64,000 bases of DNA from Microbulbifer hydrolyticus (GTDB lineage: Bacteria; Pseudomonadota; Gammaproteobacteria; Pseudomonadales; Cellvibrionaceae), in assembly GCF_009931115.1 (NCBI RefSeq), contig NZ_CP047491.1, forward strand, positions 3,874,001 to 3,938,000, written 5' to 3'. A model generated the notes under the pieces. The model was not told the origin of the DNA and did not search any database. It saw only the letters and a program-made list of their open reading frames with translations. The translations under genes were made by a program, and so were the position numbers. Shown piece by piece: positions 8,852 through 16,653 of the stretch (within the stretch, counting starts at the first letter, position 1; each line of letters starts with the position of its first letter).

Positions 8852-10279
8852 ATGACACGCCCTCTGATCCTGCATCCCGACCGTCTGTTTCCGGCCGATA
8901 AAGTCAGCCGGGATATCGCCCGCAAACTTTACGAGAGCGTAAAAGACCTGCCGATCATCAGCCCCCACGGCCACACGGATCCGTCGTGGTTTGCCGAGAA
9001 CAAGCCATTCGGCAACCCCGCCAACCTGCTGATCCGCCCGGACCACTATGTGTTCCGTATGCTCTACTCCCAGGGTATCCCGCTGGAGAGTCTCGGCATC
9101 CGCACCCAGGATGGTTCCGAAGTAGAGCAGGACCCGCGCAAGATCTGGCAGTTGCTCGCGGACAATTACCACCTGTTCCGCGGCACCCCGTCGCGCACCT
9201 GGCTGGATACGGTGTTCCACGATGTGTTCGAGCTGGATGTGCAGCTGAGTTCGGAGACTGCCGATCTCTACTACGAGCGCATCGACAGCTACCTGCGCCA
9301 GCCGGAGTTCCTACCGCGCGCGCTGTTCGAGCGTTTTAATATCGAGGTGATCGCGACCACCGAATCCCCGCTGGACGACCTGCGCCATCACCAGAAAATC
9401 CTGGACAGTGGCTGGAAAGGCCGCGTGATTACCGCGTTCCGCCCGGATCCGGTGCTGGATCCCGACTTCGAGGGTTTCACCGATAATCTGGCACAGCTGG
9501 CGGAGATCACCGGCGAAGATACTTCTACCTGGCCCGGCTACCTGGCGGCGCTGCGCAATCGTCGCGAGTTCTTCAAGCAGATGGGTGCGACCTCTACCGA
9601 CCACGGTCATCCCACTGCCACAACCGCCAACCTGTCTGCGGCGGAGGCGGAGGCGCTGTTCCGTCGCGTTTGTGAAGGGGTGAGCGCAGGCAATTGCAGT
9701 GCGGAAGATGCGGAGCTGTTCCGCGGTCAGATGCTGACCGAGATGGCGCGCATGAGCATCGAGGATGGTCTGGTGATGCAGATTCACCCGGGCTCTTTCC
9801 GCAACCACAACAAGGTGGTGTTCGAGCGCTTTGGTCGCGATAAGGGCTGCGATATTCCTTCGCAGACCGATTACGTACACGCGCTGCAGCCGCTGCTGGA
9901 AGCGGTGGGCAATGAGCCGGAGCTGAGCATCATTCTGTTCACTCTGGATGAGACCAGTTACAGCCGCGAGCTGGCACCGCTGGCAGGCCACTACCCGGCA
10001 CTGAAGCTGGGCCCGAGCTGGTGGTTCCACGACAGCCCGGAAGGTATGCGCCGTTTCCGCGAGCAGGTAACCGAGACTGCCGGTTTCTACAATACCGTCG
10101 GCTTCAACGACGACACCCGCGCGTTCCTGTCCATCCCTGCCCGTCACGACGTGGCGCGCCGTATGGACTGCGTATGGCTGGCGCAGCTGGTCTCCGACCA
10201 CCGCCTGCAGGAAGACGAAGCCTTCGAACTGGCCACCGACCTCGCCTACAACCTGGCGAAGAAAGCCTACAAGCTCTGA
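8852..10279 (+). CDS. uxaC: Uronate isomerase (glucuronate/galacturonate isomerase)
   Basis: Cytoplasmic enzyme that converts D-glucuronate to D-fructuronate and D-galacturonate to D-tagaturonate. At 475 residues it is close to the E. coli enzyme (470). The amidohydrolase-like metal motif ISPHGHTDP is at residues 36-44 (His39, His41), and the family segments NPANLLIRPDHYVFRML and GPSWWFHDSPEGM are present, with a C-terminal GFNDDTRAFLSIPARHD loop. A GGAAG-type ribosome site precedes ATG 8852. It is followed after 211 bp, containing repeat copy A, by uxuB, so the two probably form one functional group in uronate breakdown. Confidence 0.95.
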   Translation: MTRPLILHPDRLFPADKVSRDIARKLYESVKDLPIISPHGHTDPSWFAENKPFGNPANLLIRPDHYVFRMLYSQGIPLESLGIRTQDGSEVEQDPRKIWQLLADNYHLFRGTPSRTWLDTVFHDVFELDVQLSSETADLYYERIDSYLRQPEFLPRALFERFNIEVIATTESPLDDLRHHQKILDSGWKGRVITAFRPDPVLDPDFEGFTDNLAQLAEITGEDTSTWPGYLAALRNRREFFKQMGATSTDHGHPTATTANLSAAEAEALFRRVCEGVSAGNCSAEDAELFRGQMLTEMARMSIEDGLVMQIHPGSFRNHNKVVFERFGRDKGCDIPSQTDYVHALQPLLEAVGNEPELSIILFTLDETSYSRELAPLAGHYPALKLGPSWWFHDSPEGMRRFREQVTETAGFYNTVGFNDDTRAFLSIPARHDVARRMDCVWLAQLVSDHRLQEDEAFELATDLAYNLAKKAYKL

Positions 10280-10301
10280 ACTTCGTAGCTTGCTGGTGCT
10301 C

Positions 10302-10424
10302 TGGCCTGCCTTCGTGGCGCCGGAGCACCGGGGATCTGTTTTCAGAACCGCTGTGAACCCATCCCTGGGCGCTGCGGCGCAAACATCCTGTTTGCGACGC
10401 TTCTGAAAACAGATCCCCGGCACT
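10302..10424 (+). repeat. Nested palindromic intergenic repeat, copy A
   Basis: The outer stem is a 20-bp perfect inverted repeat (10328-10347 with 10401-10420). It encloses the conserved core GTGAACCCATCCCTGGG (10353-10369) and an inner stem of 8 bp (10378-10385 with 10389-10396). The conserved flank GTGGCGCCGGAGCACC (10314-10329) lies on the left side. It sits between uxaC and uxuB and could also stop or slow transcription. The same architecture recurs at about 24.3, 44.3, 61.9 and 62.1 kb. Confidence 0.85.
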
Positions 10425-10490
10425 CCTGCTTAAATGCAGAGCGCAATACTTCGTAAGCGAATACAGATTCGGTCAACCGAGTAGAAAAAA

Positions 10491-11981
10491 ATGAGCCAAC
10501 AAAGACTCAATAACGAAATTCTCGAAAGCCTACCCGCTGAGGTGATCAAACCGGCCTATGACCGCAACGAGGTCACCACCGGCATCGTGCACATGGGTAT
10601 TGGCGCTTTCCATCGCGCGCATCAGGCCTGGTACACGGAAAACCGCATTGCCGCGGGTGAGAAAGACTGGGGCATTGTGGGCGCGAGCCTGCGCTCCGCC
10701 GGTGTGCGCGATCAGCTGGTGCCGCAGAACGGCCTGTACTCCGTGGTGGAGAAATCCAACGCGGGCACCAAGGTGCAGATCATCGGCGCAGTGAGCGATG
10801 TGTTTGTGGGCCCGGAAAGCCCGCAGCAGTTGCTGGAGCTGCTGGCTCAGGAGAGCGTGCGTATTGTCTCCCTGACCATCACCGAGAAAGGTTATTGCCA
10901 CGATCCGGCCAGCGGCAACCTGAATCCGCAGCACCCGGACGTGGTGCACGATCTGGCCAACCCACAGAGCCCGAAGTCTGCGCTGGGCTATATCGTCGGC
11001 GCGCTGGCGCTGCGCAAGGAGCGCGGTCTGCCGGGCTTTACCGTGCTGTCCTGTGACAACCTGCCGTCCAACGGCAAGCTGCTGGGCAAGGTGTTGTCCC
11101 AGTATGCAGCGCAGGTCGACGGTGAGCTGGCGGCGTGGATTGCCGAGAACACTACGACTCCGGCCACCATGGTCGACCGAATTGTGCCGGCCACTACCGA
11201 TGCGGACCGCGAGGAGCTGGAAGCAATTCTTGGCTGCCGTGACGAGGCGGCGGTGATGGCAGAGCCATTTGCCCAATGGGTAGTGGAAGATAATTTCCTG
11301 CGCGGTCGCCCGGCCTGGGAAAAAGTCGGTGCAATGCTTGTGGATGATGTGGAAGTCTACGAGCTGATCAAGCTGCGCCTGCTGAACGGCAGCCATTCCA
11401 TGCTGGCCTACAGCGGCTATCTCGCCGGTTGCGAGACAGTCGCAGACGTTATGGCGGTACCGGCGTTCAACAAGCTGGCACTGCACTTTATGAAAACCGA
11501 AGCGACTACCTCCATTGATGTGCCGGCAGACTTTGATATTGCTGCCTACCAGGCAGAACTGATCGAGCGTTTCGAGAACCGCGCCCTGCGCCACCGCACC
11601 TGGCAGATCGCTATGGACGGTTCGCAGAAGATTCCCCAGCGCTGGCTTGGTACCCTGCGCCATCAGCTGGGACATGACGGCCCTATCGAGGTGCTGAGCT
11701 TTGCCCTGGCCAACTGGATTCGCTATGTATCCGCAGTGGATGAGAAAGGCGAGACCATCGAGGTGTCCGACCCACTGGCGGCGGAACTGAAGGCCATTTG
11801 CGATCAGTTCAAGCCTCAGGGTAACGATGCACTGGCGGCAAGCTTCCTTGCCTTTACGCCGGTATTCGGTAACGACCTGAAGCAGAGTGTTGCGCTGCAA
11901 CAGGCCGTGGTGAACTGGCTGAACAAGCTCGACGCGCAGGGCACACTGGCCTGTGTGGAAGAGGCGTTCGGCGACCTCTAA
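10491..11981 (+). CDS. uxuB: Fructuronate reductase-type mannitol dehydrogenase family protein
   Basis: NAD-dependent reductase of 496 residues in the long-chain mannitol dehydrogenase family. In the family the UxuB branch reduces D-fructuronate to D-mannonate, and the UxaB branch reduces D-tagaturonate to D-altronate. This protein carries UxuB-like landmarks: GIVHMGIGAFHRAHQA near residue 31, VSLTITEKGYC, TVLSCDNLPSNG, ATMVDRIVPAT, QWVVEDNF and KLRLLNGSHS with the family's conserved lysine. No mannonate dehydratase (UxuA) is in the window, whereas altronate dehydratase (UxaA) is, so a role on tagaturonate cannot be excluded. It ends the plus-strand group and is followed by a strong terminator at 12153. 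Confidence 0.88.
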   Translation: MSQQRLNNEILESLPAEVIKPAYDRNEVTTGIVHMGIGAFHRAHQAWYTENRIAAGEKDWGIVGASLRSAGVRDQLVPQNGLYSVVEKSNAGTKVQIIGAVSDVFVGPESPQQLLELLAQESVRIVSLTITEKGYCHDPASGNLNPQHPDVVHDLANPQSPKSALGYIVGALALRKERGLPGFTVLSCDNLPSNGKLLGKVLSQYAAQVDGELAAWIAENTTTPATMVDRIVPATTDADREELEAILGCRDEAAVMAEPFAQWVVEDNFLRGRPAWEKVGAMLVDDVEVYELIKLRLLNGSHSMLAYSGYLAGCETVADVMAVPAFNKLALHFMKTEATTSIDVPADFDIAAYQAELIERFENRALRHRTWQIAMDGSQKIPQRWLGTLRHQLGHDGPIEVLSFALANWIRYVSAVDEKGETIEVSDPLAAELKAICDQFKPQGNDALAASFLAFTPVFGNDLKQSVALQQAVVNWLNKLDAQGTLACVEEAFGDL

Positions 11982-12152
11982 TTATCTGTTTTATTAAGAG
12001 CGAAATTTGTCCACCGGCGAAGGCGCCGGACTTTCCTTCGGGAATCAACAGTTTGTCTTATACGGTGTTTTAGTTGTTAACTGTTTTAGTTACTGAGTTT
12101 TTCTCGCTAGTTTCCCTTCCTCATTGAGGATTTCCCTTGGAAACATTTTTCA

Positions 12153-12182
12153 ATCCCGCGGCTAACCCCGCGGGATTTTTTT
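12153..12182 (+). terminator. Intrinsic terminator of uxuB
   Basis: A 9-bp GC-rich perfect stem (12153-12161 with 12168-12176) is followed by a run of seven T on the plus strand. It lies between uxuB and the convergent kduD. There is no T-run on the minus side, so it serves uxuB only. Confidence 0.88.
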
Positions 12183-12211
12183 GTCGATTGAAGTCAGGTT
12201 TACCAGGCCCA

Positions 12212-13003
12212 CTATTCGTTTGACGGCTTGCCAATGGTCGCGAGAATACCGCCGTCTACATAAACTACCTGGCCATTGACGAAGTCACTGGCTTTCGATG
12301 ACAGGAATACCGCAGCACCCTGCAGGTCTTCAGGGTTACCCCAGCGGCCCGCCGGTGTACGGCCAATGATGAATTCGTTGAACGGATTACCCTCAACGCG
12401 GATCGGCGCAGTCTGGGCGGTGGCAAAGTAGCCCGGACCAATACCGTTCACCTGAATATTGTGACGCGCCCACTCGGTAGCCATATTCTGGGTCAGCATC
12501 TTCAGGCCGCCCTTGGCTGCCGCATATGCAGAAACACTGTCGCGCCCCAGCTCACTCATCATCGAGCAAATATTGATGATCTTGCCCGCACCGCGCTCGA
12601 TCATGCGACGCACCACCGGACGAGTCATTACCATCACCCCGGTGAGGTTGGTTTCCAGCACCTTGTTCCACTCGGACAGCTCCATTTCCAGCAGCGGAAC
12701 ACGGCGGATAATACCGGCATTATTCACCAGTACATCAATCGGCCCCTGTTCTTGCTCGATCACCGGCACCATGTCATTGACCACGGCTTCGTCGGTGACG
12801 TTGAACAGGTAACCGTGGGCATCGTGGCCCTTTTCACGCAATGCGGCAACGGCGTTGTCCAGCTTTTCCTGGGAGGAGTGGCCAGTGATGACCAGCTTGG
12901 CTCCGGCATTGCCGAGCCCTTCCGCCATGGCCATGCCCAGGCCGTGGGTAGCGCCGGTTACCAGCGCGACTTTTCCGGTGAGATCGAAAAGTGATTTGGA
13001 CAT
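12212..13003 (-). CDS. kduD: 2-dehydro-3-deoxy-D-gluconate 5-dehydrogenase (SDR family)
   Basis: Cytoplasmic short-chain dehydrogenase that reduces 2,5-diketo-3-deoxygluconate (DKII) to 2-keto-3-deoxygluconate, the step after KduI in breakdown of unsaturated uronates. The product is 263 residues. ATG 13003 is chosen over the longer open frame because GGAG precedes it and homology starts there. It has the cofactor motif TGATHGLG (residues 16-23), NNAG near 94, and the catalytic set Ser147, Tyr160, Lys164 in SAYAAAKGG, with C-terminal YVDGG. It lies 28 bp after kduI on the same strand, so the two are almost certainly co-transcribed. Confidence 0.93.
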   Translation of the reverse strand: MSKSLFDLTGKVALVTGATHGLGMAMAEGLGNAGAKLVITGHSSQEKLDNAVAALREKGHDAHGYLFNVTDEAVVNDMVPVIEQEQGPIDVLVNNAGIIRRVPLLEMELSEWNKVLETNLTGVMVMTRPVVRRMIERGAGKIINICSMMSELGRDSVSAYAAAKGGLKMLTQNMATEWARHNIQVNGIGPGYFATAQTAPIRVEGNPFNEFIIGRTPAGRWGNPEDLQGAAVFLSSKASDFVNGQVVYVDGGILATIGKPSNE

Positions 13004-13031
13004 AACAAACTCCAAACTTTGTATTGGCGGA

Positions 13032-13874
13032 TTAGCGCAGCTCTGTCGGCTGTACTTTATCCATATCGTCGTAGTCGTGGTTTTCGCCAGCCATACCCCA
13101 GATAAAGGTGTAGTTACTGGTACCAACGCCGGAGTGCAGTGACCAGGTCGGGGAGATCACCGCCTGCTCGTTCTGCATCCAGATGGTACGGGTCTGCTGG
13201 GGCGGCCCCATGAAGTGACACACAGCCTGGTCTTCCGGCAGATTGAAGTACATGTACACTTCCATACGACGGCTGTGGGTGTGACATGGCATGGTGTTCC
13301 AGCAGCTGCCTGGAGCCAGTTCGGTCATGCCCATCTGCAACTGACAGGTTTGCAGCACATCTTTAACCAGCAGTTTGCGCAGGGTGCGCTTGTTGCAGGT
13401 TTCACTCGCGCCCAGCTCAATCACCTGCGCGTCGCCCTGCCCAACCTTGGTGGTAGGGAATTCACGGTGTGCGGGCGTGGACAGAATGTAGAACTTGGAC
13501 GGCGCAGTTTTCACATTGCTGGAAAACTTCACGTCCTGGGAACCGCGGCTGACGTACAGGGATTCCTTGGTGCCGATTTCGTAGACGGTTCCGTCCACTT
13601 CCACGCAGCCTGGGCCACCGATATTGATGATGCCCAGCTCGCGACGCTCGAGGAAATAATCGGATTTCAGCGCGTCAACGGTTTCGAGTTTCACTACGGA
13701 GTCGACCGGCATCACACCGCCGACGATCATGCGATCCACGTGGGTGTAGGTCAGGTTCACTGTGTCGGCGGTAAACAGTTTCGGCACGAGGAATTCATCG
13801 CGCAGACGCTCGGTACCGTAGTTCACATAGTCAGCCGGATGGCTGGCATAACGCTCTTCGAAATTGGTGGTCAT
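13032..13874 (-). CDS. kduI: 5-dehydro-4-deoxy-D-glucuronate isomerase (DKI isomerase)
   Basis: Cupin-fold zinc enzyme that converts the open form of the unsaturated uronate, 5-keto-4-deoxyuronate, to 2,5-diketo-3-deoxygluconate. The 280 residues match the family length. The metal site is visible as MPCHTHSRRMEVYMYF (His198, His200, Glu205) and WSLHSG (His247). AGGGGAAAAAT precedes the ATG. It is followed directly by kduD, and the GH105 gene lies 124 bp upstream on the same strand. That enzyme releases the substrate that feeds KduI, so the order follows the pathway. Confidence 0.95.
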   Translation of the reverse strand: MTTNFEERYASHPADYVNYGTERLRDEFLVPKLFTADTVNLTYTHVDRMIVGGVMPVDSVVKLETVDALKSDYFLERRELGIINIGGPGCVEVDGTVYEIGTKESLYVSRGSQDVKFSSNVKTAPSKFYILSTPAHREFPTTKVGQGDAQVIELGASETCNKRTLRKLLVKDVLQTCQLQMGMTELAPGSCWNTMPCHTHSRRMEVYMYFNLPEDQAVCHFMGPPQQTRTIWMQNEQAVISPTWSLHSGVGTSNYTFIWGMAGENHDYDDMDKVQPTELR

Positions 13875-13998
13875 ATTTTTCCCCTGTTGTACATCAAGGT
13901 TCCAGATTGCTACAGCACCTGAATGCGCAGGTTCTGGTGGCCGGCCAGCAGAACCGCCACGGCGCCAGTTAGTAGCACCGGGAACCTTCGGGTAAATT

Positions 13999-16512
13999 TT
14001 AAGATTCAGATTTCAGCAGCTTGTACATCTCGACGCTGGAAGTGATAAACGGCGCGGTGCCCTTGGGGTCGTCGTCGTAGATCGGCTCACTCATGTAGTA
14101 CTCGTAGCTGCCATCGCGGCCGTAACCGAGGCCGGCCACCTGACACATGTCGGTGATGCTGATGGTGCCGTCCGCATGTACCTGTACAAATTCATCCAGT
14201 AATCCTTGATAGGCTTTTTTCGCGGTATCCAGGTACTGGTCTTTTGGCAGGTAGCCCTGGTTCAACGCCTTCGCATAGAAATAGGTGAACATGGTGCTGG
14301 CAGTGGATTCCAGGTAGTTCGCACGCTTGCCCGGCTTGTCGATGATCTGCCACCAGGTGCCGGTTTCCGGATCCTGGTACTTCTCGATCACCGGAGCGAT
14401 CTCCGCAATCATGTCCAGCAAGTACTGGCGTTCTTCGGTGTTCTCCTGCGGAATAAAGTCGAGCACGTCCACCAGCGCCATCGCCAGCCAACCCATGCCG
14501 CGAGCCCAGTGGTACTGAGAAAGGCCGCTTTCTTTATCCGCCCACACCTGCTCACGCTTCTCATCCCAGGCGTGGTAGAACAGACCGGTCTCTGGATCCT
14601 TGAGAATTTCATTGACCACTTTGAATTCCGCCAGCACTTCTTCCACATTGGGCTCATCGTGCATCAGCTGCTCGTAGTGGGCGAGGAACGGAATACCCAT
14701 GTAGACCCCATCCAGCCACACCTGGTAGGGGTAGCGCTTCTTGTGCCAGAAGGCGCCCTGGGACGTGCGCGGGTGATGTTCCAGCTGCTCGAACAGGGTA
14801 TCGACGGCCTTCTTGTACGACGGATCCTGATTGCGCTCGTACAGTCGCAGCAGCATGGTGCCGGCGCGGATACTGTCGATGTTGTATTTTTCCTGCACGT
14901 AGCCGTTGATGCTGCCGTCTTCATTCACGAAGGACCCCATCACAGTCTGTACCGCATCGGCATAGCGCGCTTCCGGCGCAACCTGGTTCAGCTCGTCGTA
15001 AGCCTGCAGCACCATACCGGTGGTGTACTCAAAGTAAGACGGGCGCTTGCGGATGTGATCGTAACCGCCGAAGCGATAGTCGAGGGTTTTGCGCTCCAGC
15101 TCGGAATCCGCCAGTTTCTTACTCCACTCCAGCGCGACCTCGGCGGTAAGCGGCTGATCGGTTTGCGCTTCGCTTGCTGCAGTAGTCAGGCGCTGGCGCA
15201 GGGGCATGGTGAGCTTTTCCGCTTCCTGTTTCAGGTAGGTTTCAAACTCGGCCTTGGTGGTAATGGGGCCCTGCTCGCTTTCCACTTCGTTGGCCCAGGC
15301 GGCCACAAAGTAGTACTGCACTTCATTGCCGGCTGGCTTGAGGATGGCAACCTGATTGTGTTCATCCTTGGTGACTTCGTCGATGACCTTGCGCTTGGCC
15401 AGCACGGCCATACCCAGATTGGCGCCGTCCAGGCTCTGCGGGCCGTAGGTACCGATGTAAGTGTAGGCATGGCCTGTTATATCCATGTCCCCCACGATCA
15501 GGTCGGTACCCTTGTGGTTGACGACGCCGGCAATCAGGTTGTCCAGCTCCTCGCTAGTCTTCGCATTCACTTCCACCAGACGGCTGCCGGCGTGCATGGA
15601 AAGTACCGCGGTCAGGTCGGTCTGGATGTCCTCGGTCGGCTTCCAGCCCTTGTACTGAATTTTGAAGGACGAGTAGAGGTCACCGTTTTCGGTGATATCA
15701 GCCTGCCAGTCCTGCACGTCGCTCACGCGGATGACTTTTTCCCCATCCCAGTAGCCGTAGCCACCGACACCGACGGAGCTGCCGACCTTAAGAATATCCA
15801 TGCCCCAGTCGGCGGGCTCATGGTAGGAATCGAATCCGTCCTGGCCTACGTTCTGAAGTACCGGCTGCGAAGTCTGCTTGCCGAAAATATCGAAACCATT
15901 GCGCCAGTCCAGGTAAACGCGGTAGCCAACCAGATCAGACTCGATGCCCGGACCTTCGTAGCGGATGAAGTAGGAGTGATCGGTGTGTGCTTCCGGCACG
16001 GACAGTGTGCTGACATTCTGGAAGCTGCCGCCCTTGTATTCACGCTCGACCCATTCACCGCCCACCTTGTGGGAAATTTCCGCCTGGGTGCGTTTGGCAA
16101 TCGCTTCTGCCGCGACATCAGCTTCGGCGATGCGCAGCTTGAGGGTTTCATCGACGGCCACATCCACAGTGAAAATGATGCCGTCCTTGCTGCCATCGGC
16201 GTCTTTGTCGATGGCCTGCACGGGAATCTGTTCGGCCTGGCTCCACACCGCGATCGGTGCGGCAAAACCGGCCTTTAGTCCAAGTTCGTAGTAGCTGAGG
16301 TAAACTGCTTCGTCCAGACGCGGGAAAGCCGAAGGATTGGAAAGCTCCAGCGTTGCAATGGCACTCGGCTTTTCTGCCTGAGCAGCGGTTGCAGCTGGTT
16401 CCGCGGATGTTTCAGCGGCTTTCTCGCCACAAGCGGCAAGGGTTGCTGCGGTCATCGCAAAAGCAATTACCGTCAGGCGGTGGTTGCGGATGGACTTGTC
16501 AAACAGTTTCAC
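13999..16512 (-). CDS. DUF4861-GH105 fusion lipoprotein (unsaturated galacturonyl hydrolase)
   Basis: The product is 837 residues. The GTG at 16512 is chosen because GGAG stands just upstream and a lipoprotein signal follows (RLTVIAFAMTAATLAAC, lipobox LAAC). The longer open frame starts inside the upstream hairpin. Residues about 50-400 resemble DUF4861, a secreted domain common in pectin loci with no settled function (FSLKIQ-type and YIGTYGPQSLDGANLG-like stretches). Residues about 450-835 are a GH88/GH105 alpha/alpha barrel: SYFEYTTGMVLQAYDEL, then QVWLDGVYMG with the likely catalytic aspartate near residue 601, then WARGMGWLAMALVDVLD. GH105 removes the terminal unsaturated galacturonate from pectin oligomers. 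The lipobox places it on a membrane facing the periplasm. It is followed by kduI and kduD. Confidence 0.88.
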   Translation of the reverse strand: MKLFDKSIRNHRLTVIAFAMTAATLAACGEKAAETSAEPAATAAQAEKPSAIATLELSNPSAFPRLDEAVYLSYYELGLKAGFAAPIAVWSQAEQIPVQAIDKDADGSKDGIIFTVDVAVDETLKLRIAEADVAAEAIAKRTQAEISHKVGGEWVEREYKGGSFQNVSTLSVPEAHTDHSYFIRYEGPGIESDLVGYRVYLDWRNGFDIFGKQTSQPVLQNVGQDGFDSYHEPADWGMDILKVGSSVGVGGYGYWDGEKVIRVSDVQDWQADITENGDLYSSFKIQYKGWKPTEDIQTDLTAVLSMHAGSRLVEVNAKTSEELDNLIAGVVNHKGTDLIVGDMDITGHAYTYIGTYGPQSLDGANLGMAVLAKRKVIDEVTKDEHNQVAILKPAGNEVQYYFVAAWANEVESEQGPITTKAEFETYLKQEAEKLTMPLRQRLTTAASEAQTDQPLTAEVALEWSKKLADSELERKTLDYRFGGYDHIRKRPSYFEYTTGMVLQAYDELNQVAPEARYADAVQTVMGSFVNEDGSINGYVQEKYNIDSIRAGTMLLRLYERNQDPSYKKAVDTLFEQLEHHPRTSQGAFWHKKRYPYQVWLDGVYMGIPFLAHYEQLMHDEPNVEEVLAEFKVVNEILKDPETGLFYHAWDEKREQVWADKESGLSQYHWARGMGWLAMALVDVLDFIPQENTEERQYLLDMIAEIAPVIEKYQDPETGTWWQIIDKPGKRANYLESTASTMFTYFYAKALNQGYLPKDQYLDTAKKAYQGLLDEFVQVHADGTISITDMCQVAGLGYGRDGSYEYYMSEPIYDDDPKGTAPFITSSVEMYKLLKSES

Positions 16513-16554
16513 AGACGTCTCCACGAGTTCGGGTTTTATTCTGTTGTTAAATCG

Positions 16555-16623
16555 AAAAACGGCCGGGTGCGAATTCGAATCCATGCGCCGATGTCTCCAC
16601 CGGCAGATCCCTGCACCCGGCCG
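16555..16623 (-). terminator. Intercistronic stem-loop with T-run between TonB receptor 2 and the GH105 gene
   Basis: An 11-bp perfect inverted repeat (16560-16570 with 16613-16623) has a 42-base loop. Reading the minus strand, five T follow the stem (16559-16555). It may end most receptor transcripts while letting some pass into the GH105-kduI-kduD genes, or it may protect the receptor mRNA end. Confidence 0.5.
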
Positions 16624-16653
16624 CTGTTCTCAGTTCTTAACCTTCAATTCAGA

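Noticed and set aside
8571..8855. Open frame of 94 codons in the uxaC leader that overlaps the uxaC start
   Set aside because: It runs through the two hairpins, has low-complexity Arg/Ala/Pro-rich content and no recognisable family, so it is probably chance.
10530..11900. Long antisense frame (456 codons) opposite uxuB
   Set aside because: High-GC shadow of the uxuB reading frame; the product has no protein-like pattern, while uxuB is certain.
14206..16278. Very long antisense frame (690 codons) opposite the GH105 gene
   Set aside because: It mirrors the codon pattern of the real gene; no signal, domain or ribosome site supports it.
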